Shown here: positions 1 through 7,211 of the stretch, piece by piece
How positions within the stretch are numbered: position 1 is the stretch's first letter
Layout of the letters: the number at the start of each line of letters is the position of its first letter
Source of the DNA: an uncultured Clostridia bacterium
GTDB taxonomy: Bacteria > Bacillota > Clostridia > TANB77 > CAG-508
DNA: 14,684 nucleotides
NCBI GenBank assembly: GCA_934131055.1
Contig: CAKOZB010000024.1
Coordinates: 1-14,684 of the forward strand
Reading direction: 5' to 3'
Translations under genes and position numbers: made by a program
The notes under the pieces: generated by a model
Seen by the model: the letters and a program-made list of their open reading frames with translations, nothing else
Database searches by the model: none
Told to the model about the DNA's origin: nothing

Positions 1-1
1 A

Positions 2-58
2 GGATACATTGCTGCAATAGAAAATATGAAAAAAATAAAAGAATGTTTAAATAAATAA
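2..58 (+). CDS. C-terminal end of an unidentified gene (partial)
   Basis: An open frame enters from the left edge and stops with TAA at 56-58. It encodes the 18-residue tail GYIAAIENMKKIKECLNK, which is helical and lysine-rich. The stop lies 24 bases before the helicase start and I see no terminator between them, so the two are probably cotranscribed. The fragment is too short to assign a family, and a chance open frame cannot be excluded. Confidence 0.4.
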   Translation, partial: GYIAAIENMKKIKECLNK

Positions 59-82
59 AAATAGTAAGAAGTGGAGGATAAA

Positions 83-2872
83 ATGGCTAATACAGAAAAT
101 AGTAAATTAGAATTATTACCACATCAAAATGAAGCATACCAAGCTGCTGTAAAAAAATTGGAGGAAAAGGGAAAAGCTGCAATAATATCTCCAACAGGCA
201 CTGGAAAATCTTTTGTGACATTAGAATATATATTACAGCATCCAGATGAAAGAGTGCTATTTTTATCACCACGACGTGCGATTGCAAACCAAATGTATGA
301 ATATATAGTTCGATACATTGGTGGTGATACGAGGCCAATAGAAGAAATTCAAAAAGAATATGGAACTGGAAATAATCCAAGTGAAAGCTTAAAATTAGCC
401 GCTAGAAGTTACATACCAAATATTGAATGTATGTTATATCAAATGATATCTGCTTATGGAGAAAGACAAAGCGTTGATAAAATATTAAACAGTTTAAAAC
501 CTACTATGATTATTGTAGATGAAATGCATCACTTAAAAACTAAATCCATAAGAGCAACAGCTGGCAGTAATGTTGTTGAAGACAACGAGGAGTATGAAGA
601 AGAATATTCTAATAGAATAGAAAGAGAAAATAAATGGGGAAAAAAGTTTAGAAAATTTTTAGAGGACAACCCACAAGCAAAATTATTAGGATTGTCAGCT
701 ACACCAATAAGACATGACGGAGCAAATGTTGTTGAAAGAATTTTCAAAGATGCTGTTGCAAGTCAAAAGTCATTGCTAGAAGCAATGGAAGAAGGAATAA
801 TATATCCACCAAAGTATGTTGTGCCAGACTTTGTAAGAGAAGACGAATTAGAAACTCTACTTGAAAAAATTGAACAAGCAGAAGGAGCAAGAAAAGAAGA
901 ATTAAAAGCAATGTATGATGAATTAGCTTTAAAATCTGCAAATGCACCTGGTATACCGCAACTTATGGAAGAAAATATAAGTGAAAAAGATGGAAAGTAT
1001 ATTATATTTTGTAAAGATATAAGTGACATGAAAGAAAAAATGGCTAATGCTAAAGAATGGTTTGGAGGAATTGACGAAGAACCAGAGATATATGGCATTA
1101 GTTCACAGGATAATACAAGTGTCGAACAATTACAGAGTTTTAATAATTCGAAATCTAGTCATTTAAGATTGATGTATTGTGTTGGAATGATTGATGAAGG
1201 AGTTCATTTGAATAATGTTTCAGGAGTTATTCTAGCTACAAAAACTGAGAGTAGACCAGTATATACGCAAAGAATAGGAAGATGTATATCAAGTGAAAAA
1301 AATGGAAAACAGGCTATAGTTATAGACTTAGTAAATAATAATGAAATTTTAAGTAATAAAGAAGAAGTAGAATATGGATATGAAATAAATGATATAGAAG
1401 CTTTACAAAAATTAATAGATTGGATAAATAACAAAAATAATGGACAATTGCCAGAATATTCTGCCGAAAAATCACTAAAAGAGAAAACAATGGCAAAGAG
1501 AATGGCTAGAATAAATAATAAATATCTAAAATATGCTCAAAATCAGGAAATGATAAATGAGCTTGATAAAGAAGAACAGGAAAAAATACAAGATATAATA
1601 GAATTAGGAAGCGAGATAGGATTATTTAGTGAAGCCATAAAACTAGATCTTAGTGATGAAGAGAAGAAACAGGAAGATTTGATTAATCAGTTTACAGACG
1701 GAATTGCTATAAAAGGGGTAAGAAAAGATTTTGTAAGATTATTGCAAGAAAGACAAAGGGAAGAAACTTTTAAAGCGGTAATGCAATTTTGTGAGAAAAA
1801 CGGAAGATTACCAAAGCCGGTAGTCGGAACAAAAGCTACACTTACAGAAGAACAAATTTATGAAAAAAATCTATATAAAAGGTGGTACGTCAGTCAAGAA
1901 AAGCAATTAGTAGATAGATATGCAGGCGTTCCAATGAAAAAAATACCTGAGAAATGTAAAGCGATTGTAGAACAAGTAAGAAAATATGGATATGGCATAG
2001 AAAAAACATTAACACGTTATCAAAAAGTAATGCGATTTTGTGAAAAAAATGGAAGATTACCAAAGCCGGCAATAGGAACAAAGGCTACACTTACAGAAGA
2101 ACAAATGTATGAGAAAAATTTATACCAGCTCTGGATAAAAAGTGATGAGAAAAAGATAGTAGATAAATATGTAGGTATTCCAATAGAACAAATACCAGAG
2201 GAAGATAGAACCGTTGTGAGGCAAGTGAGAAGCTATGGAATAAAAGAAAGATTACCGGCTTATCAAGAGGTAATAAAATTTTATAAAAAAAATGGAAGAC
2301 TACCAATAGATATTCAAAGAACAAAAGTTATACTTACAAAAGAACAACGTTATGAGAAAAATTTAGCCCGTAGATGGGGAAGAAGTGATGAGAAAAAGAT
2401 AGTAGATAAATATGTAGGCATTCCAACAGAACAAATACCAGAGGAAGATAGAGCTGTTGTAGAGCAAGTGAGAAGCTATGGATATGGCATAGAAAAAACA
2501 TTAACAGGTTATCAAAGAGTAATGCAATTTTGTGAAAAAAATGGAAGATTACCAAAAGAAATTAAAGGAAAAAATGCTACACTTACAGAAGAACAAATTT
2601 ATGAAAGAAATTTAGTTAGCAGGTGGAGGCAAAGTGGAGAGAAGCAATTAGCAGATAAATATGTGGGTATACCAATAGAAAAAATACCTGAAGAAGATAG
2701 AGAAATTGTAGAACAAATAAGAAAATATGGGTACTTTGGAAAGGCTAAAAAAAGTGCAAAAAGTCTCGGCAAAGCTGTTGGTAAGGCTGTAACAGTAACA
2801 GAAATACAACAAGCTAACGAATTTCTAAATACAATAACACAAGATAAAGAAAAAAGAGAGGAACAGGAATAG
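83..2872 (+). CDS. SF2 DExH-box helicase with four C-terminal helicase-associated repeats
   Basis: This is a 929-residue superfamily 2 nucleic-acid helicase or translocase, probably cytoplasmic. Visible motifs are Walker A TGTGKS (residues 38-43), motif Ia LFLSPRRA, motif II DEMH (146-149), motif III SAT (205-207) and motif VI QRIGR (396-400). The two RecA-like lobes fill about the first 440 residues. A charged helical linker follows, then four tandem repeats of about 80 residues (roughly 563-887) and a lysine-rich tail. The repeats share NGRLP, a conserved Trp and a YVGIP..IPEEDR segment; they resemble helicase-associated (HA) domains, which is my inference. The start is ATG at 83, with GTGGAGG at 71-77 as ribosome binding site; the GTG at 71 is part of that site. 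The next gene begins 5 bases after the stop, indicating an operon. I see no nuclease or methylase motif. The function is unknown; phage defence or mobile-element biology is possible. Confidence 0.85.
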   Translation: MANTENSKLELLPHQNEAYQAAVKKLEEKGKAAIISPTGTGKSFVTLEYILQHPDERVLFLSPRRAIANQMYEYIVRYIGGDTRPIEEIQKEYGTGNNPSESLKLAARSYIPNIECMLYQMISAYGERQSVDKILNSLKPTMIIVDEMHHLKTKSIRATAGSNVVEDNEEYEEEYSNRIERENKWGKKFRKFLEDNPQAKLLGLSATPIRHDGANVVERIFKDAVASQKSLLEAMEEGIIYPPKYVVPDFVREDELETLLEKIEQAEGARKEELKAMYDELALKSANAPGIPQLMEENISEKDGKYIIFCKDISDMKEKMANAKEWFGGIDEEPEIYGISSQDNTSVEQLQSFNNSKSSHLRLMYCVGMIDEGVHLNNVSGVILATKTESRPVYTQRIGRCISSEKNGKQAIVIDLVNNNEILSNKEEVEYGYEINDIEALQKLIDWINNKNNGQLPEYSAEKSLKEKTMAKRMARINNKYLKYAQNQEMINELDKEEQEKIQDIIELGSEIGLFSEAIKLDLSDEEKKQEDLINQFTDGIAIKGVRKDFVRLLQERQREETFKAVMQFCEKNGRLPKPVVGTKATLTEEQIYEKNLYKRWYVSQEKQLVDRYAGVPMKKIPEKCKAIVEQVRKYGYGIEKTLTRYQKVMRFCEKNGRLPKPAIGTKATLTEEQMYEKNLYQLWIKSDEKKIVDKYVGIPIEQIPEEDRTVVRQVRSYGIKERLPAYQEVIKFYKKNGRLPIDIQRTKVILTKEQRYEKNLARRWGRSDEKKIVDKYVGIPTEQIPEEDRAVVEQVRSYGYGIEKTLTGYQRVMQFCEKNGRLPKEIKGKNATLTEEQIYERNLVSRWRQSGEKQLADKYVGIPIEKIPEEDREIVEQIRKYGYFGKAKKSAKSLGKAVGKAVTVTEIQQANEFLNTITQDKEKREEQE
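1769..2743 (+). repeat. Four in-frame tandem repeats of about 245 bp inside the helicase gene
   Basis: The units are 1769-2017 (83 codons), 2018-2260 (81), 2261-2509 (83) and 2510-2743 (78). Each begins with an aromatic residue, then a FCEKNGRLP-type segment, LT(E/K)EQ, a conserved Trp, a YVGIP-like stretch and a YGYG-like end. Units 1 and 2 are also very similar in DNA, sharing for example GCTACACTTACAGAAGAACA. This suggests recent duplication, and copy number could vary between strains. Confidence 0.9.
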
Positions 2873-2877
2873 GCAAT

Positions 2878-3342
2878 ATGGTAGAAGCAAAAATAAATAA
2901 TTATAAAAAAGCTCTTGTAGAAGTTGACGCAGTTCTAAGTTGTTTAGACTATAATGAATATAAAAAAATTCCGGCCAATATTATAGATGCAATAGAAAAC
3001 AACAAAGATGAAGAATACACGTATGACTATGATGAAGAGATAGAATATGAAGAATGGTTGCTGATGCCAGAAACAAAAGCAATTTTATATAATATTTTTA
3101 AACAATATCTAGCAACAGAAGAACAAAGGAAATATTTACAACAAAAAGAAAGACTGGAAAATTATAAAATAGAGAGCGAGAAAATAAAAAAATATAATTC
3201 AGAAAATTTGTTTAAAAAAGGGAAAGAAGCAAAGAAAGTTGAACAAGAAGAAAATAATGAGCTAATCGTAAAAAGAGATTCAAGCTTTAAGAAAATTCTG
3301 GAAAAATTAAAATCAATATTTAGATTTATAAAAGGACTGTAA
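2878..3342 (+). CDS. Small charged protein of unknown function
   Basis: This is a 154-residue protein with no family I can name with certainty. It starts at ATG 2878, five bases after the helicase stop, with weak purine-rich sites (GAGG at 2858, AGGAA at 2865). The N-terminal half has helices around an acidic, tyrosine-rich patch (YTYDYDEEIEYEEW, about residues 43-56) followed by a helical LATEEQRKYL segment. The C-terminal half is lysine/glutamate-rich, probably coiled coil, and ends with a short basic-hydrophobic helix (about residues 138-154). No signal peptide or clear membrane span is visible. Its last three codons and stop lie inside the following terminator hairpin. Tight spacing suggests it works with the helicase, but nothing shows how. 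Confidence 0.7.
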   Translation: MVEAKINNYKKALVEVDAVLSCLDYNEYKKIPANIIDAIENNKDEEYTYDYDEEIEYEEWLLMPETKAILYNIFKQYLATEEQRKYLQQKERLENYKIESEKIKKYNSENLFKKGKEAKKVEQEENNELIVKRDSSFKKILEKLKSIFRFIKGL

Positions 3343-3360
3343 AAGGTCCTTTTAGTTTTT
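3330..3360 (+). terminator. Intrinsic terminator, copy 1 of a repeated hairpin
   Basis: AAAAGGAC (3330-3337) pairs with GTCCTTTT (3346-3353) around the loop TGTAAAAG, followed by AGTTTTT. The stop codon of the preceding gene (3340-3342) lies in the loop. The same 24 bases recur at 4617-4640. It probably ends the helicase transcript. Confidence 0.75.
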
Positions 3361-3375
3361 GAATGATGAGAATAT

Positions 3376-3390
3376 TGTAATTATATTACA
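3376..3390. promoter_or_regulatory. Small palindrome, possible operator
   Basis: TGTAAT-TAT-ATTACA is a perfect 6+3+6 inverted repeat lying 21 bases upstream of the -35 box of the phosphoribosyltransferase promoter. Size and position would fit a dimeric regulator site, but it is short and AT-rich, so chance is possible. Confidence 0.3.
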
Positions 3391-3411
3391 TCGTGAGCTA
3401 AGACTTTATTG

Positions 3412-3440
3412 TTGATTAGTAAAGACAAATGTGTTAAAAT
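3412..3440 (+). promoter_or_regulatory. Sigma-A-type promoter for the phosphoribosyltransferase-SLOG pair
   Basis: TTGATT (3412-3417) and TAAAAT (3435-3440) are separated by exactly 17 bases. This gives the pair its own promoter directly after terminator copy 1. It predicts a transcript start near 3447, which argues against the GTG at 3431 as the start codon. Confidence 0.55.
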
Positions 3441-3487
3441 TGACTAGACAAAATAATAGTAAGGTTAGAATAATTGATACCTCGGTA

Positions 3488-4072
3488 ATGAGGGAGAGAT
3501 GTTATTTGCTAAAACCAATTAAAATTTATGGAACATGGGATGAAGGTATCGTAATTGACTATCATATGTTGAAGAGTAAATTTTTAGGCTATGATGAAAA
3601 CGGGAAAGAAAAGTTTGAAAATATTAGAACAGAGATAGGCGAATTGCTTTATAGATATAAGTACAAAAAAGATAAAAAATGTCTAAGTGATATCATGAAA
3701 ATTGTAACATATATTTTAGATAACTGGAAAATAAAAGAACAGTTTGATGTTGTAATACCAATACCTCCAACAAATAAAAATAGGGTGTATCAACCAGTTT
3801 ATGAAATTGAAAAACAAGTATCTAATTATTTGAAAAAAGAATGCAAAATTGATGTGCTGTATAAGGAAAATAAGTTGCAAGCAAAAGATGGAAAGGATAT
3901 AAGTAATTCAATTAAACAAATTAGAAAAATAGAGAAACCATCAAATGTGCTAATTATAGATGATTTATATGGCACTGGTGCAACACTAAATGAAGCTTGT
4001 AAGGCTTTAAGAAAAGATGATAACGTGAAGAAAATATATTGCATGGTCTTAACAAAAACGAAAGGAGAATAA
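3488..4072 (+). CDS. ComF/OPRT-like phosphoribosyltransferase
   Basis: This is a type I phosphoribosyltransferase-fold protein of 194 residues from ATG 3488. The PRPP-binding loop VLIIDDLYGTGATL carries the acidic pair (D158, D159) and the GTGAT turn. The upstream strand VVIPIPPTNKNRVYQP resembles the substrate-side strand of ComF proteins. The N-terminal part has a GTWDEGIVIDYH stretch and GELLYRYKYK, as I remember from uncharacterised ComF-like proteins. No zinc-ribbon cysteines of true ComF are seen. The frame stays open to GTG 3431, giving 213 residues, but that start would lie at or before the predicted transcription start. Neither start has a good ribosome binding site. The stop is 2 bases before the SLOG gene, so the two are translationally linked. 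The base or nucleotide substrate cannot be read from sequence. Confidence 0.75.
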   Translation: MRERCYLLKPIKIYGTWDEGIVIDYHMLKSKFLGYDENGKEKFENIRTEIGELLYRYKYKKDKKCLSDIMKIVTYILDNWKIKEQFDVVIPIPPTNKNRVYQPVYEIEKQVSNYLKKECKIDVLYKENKLQAKDGKDISNSIKQIRKIEKPSNVLIIDDLYGTGATLNEACKALRKDDNVKKIYCMVLTKTKGE

Positions 4073-4074
4073 AA

Positions 4075-4614
4075 GTGAAAGTTTTTATTGCAGGACCGAG
4101 AGCTGTTAATGAGTTAGATGAGTGTGTAAAACAGAAATTAGAGAATATATGCACAAAACAATATGAGGTTTTGGTTGGCGATGCTGATGGCATTGACAGT
4201 TGTGTTCAAAAGTATATGCAATCAAAAAATTACAAAAATGTAACTATATTCGCTAGTAACGGAATAGCAAGAAATAATTTTGGCGGTTGGAGAGTTGAAT
4301 GCGTCAATGTAGATCGTAATATAACAGGTTTTGAATTTTATATTCAAAAGGATTTAGAGATGGCAAAAAAGGCGGACATAGGATTCATGATTTGGAACGG
4401 GAAGAGCAGAGGAACTTTTAACAACATTGTAAATTGTATAAAATTAAATAAAGAAGTAATTATATATTACTTGGAAAAAAGAAAATTTTACTGCATAAAA
4501 ACAATGGAGGATTTATATAAATTTTTAGATGTAAATGTAAAGCTAAATTATAAATTAAAAAAACTATTACCGAAAAAAGAGACAACAGAATATATACAAG
4601 CTTGCTTATTTTAG
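4075..4614 (+). CDS. SLOG-superfamily (DprA/LOG-like) nucleotide-binding protein
   Basis: This 179-residue protein has a Rossmann-like SLOG/DUF2493-type pattern. It begins with the hydrophobic strand MKVFIAGPRA, continues with LVGDADGID (about 33-41), where SLOG proteins bind a nucleotide, and later has GFMIWNGKSRGT (103-114), a strand plus glycine loop typical of the fold's second half. SLOG proteins bind or cleave nucleotide ligands, and some sense them in conflict systems; the ligand here is unknown. The start is GTG 4075 with AAAGGAG at 4061-4067; the in-frame ATG at 4039 lies inside the previous gene and has no such site. It overlaps functionally with the phosphoribosyltransferase, one gene making or salvaging a nucleotide and the other binding one; that pairing is inference. 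A terminator follows directly. Confidence 0.7.
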   Translation: MKVFIAGPRAVNELDECVKQKLENICTKQYEVLVGDADGIDSCVQKYMQSKNYKNVTIFASNGIARNNFGGWRVECVNVDRNITGFEFYIQKDLEMAKKADIGFMIWNGKSRGTFNNIVNCIKLNKEVIIYYLEKRKFYCIKTMEDLYKFLDVNVKLNYKLKKLLPKKETTEYIQACLF

Positions 4615-4616
4615 TG

Positions 4617-4647
4617 AAAAGGACTGTAAAAGGTCCTTTTAATTTTC
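4617..4647 (+). terminator. Intrinsic terminator, copy 2 of the repeated hairpin
   Basis: The same AAAAGGAC / GTCCTTTT stem with loop TGTAAAAG occurs at 4617-4640, then AATTTT. It starts 3 bases after the SLOG stop and separates the accessory module from murA. A longer alternative stem is possible because GTGAAAA upstream (4614-4620) is complementary to TTTTCAC (4643-4649). Confidence 0.75.
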
Positions 4648-4672
4648 ACATTTTTCTTTATGTACACATAAT
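4645..4672 (+). promoter_or_regulatory. Possible sigma-A promoter for murA and the division genes
   Basis: TTCACA (4645-4650) and CATAAT (4667-4672) are each 5/6 to consensus, 16 bases apart, just after the terminator. It is the best promoter I see before murA. A 7-base inverted repeat, TATGTAC (4659-4665) and GTACATA (4691-4697), brackets the -10 region and could be a regulatory site or leader hairpin. Confidence 0.35.
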
Positions 4673-4698
4673 ATATAAAAAACGAGAAAGGTACATAG

Positions 4699-4782
4699 GT
4701 GAAAATGTTGAAAAAAATTACACTTTTTTTTAACCCAATTTGTGCCAGGAAGGAATGTGAAAACATATGGCAAGTTTTATAA
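4699..4782 (+). CDS. Possible 27-residue leader ORF overlapping the murA start
   Basis: GTG at 4699 preceded by AGAAAGG (4685-4691, spacing 7) opens a 27-codon frame ending at TAA 4780-4782, sixteen bases inside murA. It encodes a basic, hydrophobic start and two cysteines (ICARKEC). It could be a coupled leader peptide for murA, or chance. Nothing else supports it. Confidence 0.2.
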   Translation: MKMLKKITLFFNPICARKECENIWQVL

Positions 4783-6023
4783 TAGAAGGAGGAAAAAGAT
4801 TAGAGGGAGAAGTAGTAATTTCTGGTTCGAAAAACGCCTCATTGCCAATAATTGCGGCCAGTATTCTTAGCGGAAAAAAGACAACTCTTTATAATGTTCC
4901 CAACATTCATGACACACAAGTTACTTTAAAAATTCTGAAATATTTGGGCTGTAAAGTAAAAAAGACTAACGGTAAAATTGAAATAGACACGAAATACATA
5001 CAAAAAAATGATATTCCGGATTATCTTATGAGAGAAATGAGGTCAACGGTAATTCTTGCAGGGGCTTTGATTGGAAGATTTAAGGATGCAAGTTTTTCAT
5101 ACCCAGGAGGTTGTGATATTGGGGCCAGACCTATTGATTTACATTTAAAGGCTTTTAAAAAATTAGGCATAAATATTGACGAAGAGTATGGATTTATTAG
5201 GTGCAGTTGTGATAAAATAAAAGGGGCAAATATAGACCTAGATTTTCCAAGTGTTGGAGCAACTGAAAATATAATTCTTGCAACTGTTCTAGCAGAAGGG
5301 AAAACGACTATAACAAATGCTGCACGTGAACCAGAAATAGTAGATATGATAAAGATGTTGAAAAAAATGGGCGCAAATATTTCTGGTGAAGGAACGAATG
5401 TTATAGAAATTAATGGAGTAAAGGAATTAAAATCTGTGAAATACAGAGTTATGCCAGATAGAATAGAAGCCGGAACATTTTTATGTGCAGGTGCAATAAC
5501 AAAGGGAAGAGTAAAGATTTTAAATGTTATACCAGAGCAGATTGTTCCAATAATATCAAAATTAGAGGAAGCAGGCTGTAAGTTGACAGTTGAGAAGAAT
5601 GCGGTTTTAATAGAAAACTCAAAAAGATTGAAGGCTGTCGAAATAAAAACCATGCCTTATCCGGGATTTCCCACTGATATGCAATCAATATTCGGAGCAA
5701 TATTAGCTGTTGCAAAAGGCACTTCGATTATAACTGAAACAATATTTGAAAATAGATTTAAATATTTGACAGAGTTAAAACGAATGGGTGCTAAAAACCA
5801 ACAAGAGGGTAATGTTGCAATAATAACAGGAGTAAAAAGATTAGCAGGAACGAATATAAACAGTACAGATTTAAGAGGTGGAGCATCTTTGGTATTGGCT
5901 GGATTACAGGCAAAAGGCATAACAAGGGTAAACAATATAGAATATATTTTAAGAGGATATGAAAATTTTGATAAAAAATTGAATAAATTAGGAGCAAATA
6001 TACAAATAGAAGAAGGTGAATGA
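4767..6023 (+). CDS. murA: UDP-N-acetylglucosamine 1-carboxyvinyltransferase
   Basis: MurA transfers enolpyruvate from PEP to UDP-GlcNAc, the first committed step of peptidoglycan synthesis in the cytoplasm. The 418-residue length is standard. Visible hallmarks are the catalytic-site K22-N23 in SGSKNASLPI, the PGGCDIGARP loop with active-site Cys116 (the residue alkylated by fosfomycin in this family) and PGFPTDMQS with the catalytic aspartate D304. The alternating six-fold inside-out barrel pattern runs through the whole length. The start is ATG 4767, with AGGAAGGA at 4747-4754 at a rather long spacing of 12. divIB starts directly after the stop. Low-GC Gram-positives often have two MurA paralogs; this window cannot say whether another exists, but location in the division cluster favours the main housekeeping copy. 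Confidence 0.97.
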   Translation: MASFIIEGGKRLEGEVVISGSKNASLPIIAASILSGKKTTLYNVPNIHDTQVTLKILKYLGCKVKKTNGKIEIDTKYIQKNDIPDYLMREMRSTVILAGALIGRFKDASFSYPGGCDIGARPIDLHLKAFKKLGINIDEEYGFIRCSCDKIKGANIDLDFPSVGATENIILATVLAEGKTTITNAAREPEIVDMIKMLKKMGANISGEGTNVIEINGVKELKSVKYRVMPDRIEAGTFLCAGAITKGRVKILNVIPEQIVPIISKLEEAGCKLTVEKNAVLIENSKRLKAVEIKTMPYPGFPTDMQSIFGAILAVAKGTSIITETIFENRFKYLTELKRMGAKNQQEGNVAIITGVKRLAGTNINSTDLRGGASLVLAGLQAKGITRVNNIEYILRGYENFDKKLNKLGANIQIEEGE

Positions 6024-7196
6024 ATGAAAACAAAACAGAAAAAGGACGAAAGCAAACTATATGATTTTGACTATGAGTCTAAAGAAGAGAAAAAATTGAA
6101 GGCGAAGCGTAAAAAGGCAGTGAAAAAATCTGCCTCTAAAGAAGCAAAAAAAGAAGCAAATGGAAAACATGGACAAGTTACAGAAAAGAAAAGATATGAA
6201 GACGAAATAATAATTGGTGTTACGAGATATCCAGAGAAAAAACAGACAAATAATCAAAAAAACACAAAAAAAGTTAATAAAAAGCCTCAAAAAAGAAGGA
6301 AGAATGAAGAAAACAGAGAAAAATATAATGTGGGGCAAATTAACAAAAAAAGTAAAAGACAAAATGACGAATATTATATACAGCAAGATGAAGAGTATAA
6401 TCATAAAAATAATAAAAAAATAAAAAAGCAAATAGATGAAAATGATCCACAGAGAATTATAAAGAGAAAAAGAAGAAATAAAGTAATAAAAATAACATTG
6501 CTAGCAATATTGATTATATCTGCAATTATTGCATTGCTTTTGTCTCCTGTTTTCAACATTCAAACAATAGAAGTAGTGGGAAACAAGCAAATATCAAAAG
6601 AAGAAATTAAAAGTTTATCTGGAATTGAGATATATGAAAATTTGTTTAAAGTAATAAATAAAAAGGTTGAAAATAACATTAAAGAAAATGCATACATAAA
6701 TACAGTAAAAGTAAGCAAGAAAATTCCAGATACAATACATATTGAAGTAGAAGAAAGAGAAGCAAGTTATATGTTGGAGTATGGTAATGGCTTCGTATAT
6801 GTTAACAATCAAGGTTATATGCTAGAGATATCAAGCATAAAGAAAGACCTTCCAATACTTATAGGAATATCAACTTCAAAGGAAGATTATAAAGCTGGAA
6901 ATAGACTTAATGAAGAAGACTTAATAAAACTTGGAACTGTAATAAAAATTATGAATTCCGCACAGACGAATGGAATTGCAAGTTTAATTACAAAAATAGA
7001 TATAAGCAATGAAAATAATTATACTTTATTTTTAGAAACAGAGAGAAAAACAGCATATTTAGGAGATTGTAGCAACCTAGAAACCAGAATGCTTTTCTTA
7101 GTTGGAATACTTGAAAAAGAAAAAGAAAATCCAGGCGAAATCTTTATAAATATGAACTTGAATACGGATGATGCATATTTTAGAGAGAGCGTTTAA
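6024..7196 (+). CDS. divIB: Cell division protein DivIB/FtsQ
   Basis: DivIB is the bitopic divisome protein that works with FtsL and DivIC to control septal wall synthesis. The protein has 390 residues: a very basic lysine/asparagine-rich cytoplasmic part (about 1-152), one membrane span (about 154-174), then an extracellular POTRA domain beginning FNIQTIEVVGN and a beta domain with VEEREASYMLEYG and an NQGYMLE segment. The cytoplasmic part is far longer than the few dozen residues usual in Bacillus. The start is ATG 6024, right after the murA stop, with AAGGTG at 6013-6018 inside the end of murA, so translation is coupled. The following DUF881 gene begins 15 bases downstream. Confidence 0.92.
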   Translation: MKTKQKKDESKLYDFDYESKEEKKLKAKRKKAVKKSASKEAKKEANGKHGQVTEKKRYEDEIIIGVTRYPEKKQTNNQKNTKKVNKKPQKRRKNEENREKYNVGQINKKSKRQNDEYYIQQDEEYNHKNNKKIKKQIDENDPQRIIKRKRRNKVIKITLLAILIISAIIALLLSPVFNIQTIEVVGNKQISKEEIKSLSGIEIYENLFKVINKKVENNIKENAYINTVKVSKKIPDTIHIEVEEREASYMLEYGNGFVYVNNQGYMLEISSIKKDLPILIGISTSKEDYKAGNRLNEEDLIKLGTVIKIMNSAQTNGIASLITKIDISNENNYTLFLETERKTAYLGDCSNLETRMLFLVGILEKEKENPGEIFINMNLNTDDAYFRESV

Positions 7197-7211
7197 AAGG
7201 AGAGATTTAAA

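Noticed and set aside
71..82. GTG start of the helicase at 71
   Set aside because: This GTG is part of the GTGGAGG ribosome binding site for ATG 83.
1769..2743. CRISPR-like repeat array
   Set aside because: Units are about 245 bp, in frame and protein-coding, without short repeats and unique spacers.
4039..4074. ATG 4039 as start of the SLOG protein
   Set aside because: It lies inside the phosphoribosyltransferase gene without a ribosome binding site, whereas GTG 4075 has AAAGGAG and begins at the first beta strand.
5021..5653. Reverse-strand ORF of 210 codons within murA
   Set aside because: It is antisense to a confidently identified gene and its product resembles no family; other reverse-strand ORFs here are similar shadows.
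6214..6423. 69-codon + strand ORF inside divIB
   Set aside because: It is a shifted frame of the low-complexity lysine-rich region and lacks independent support.
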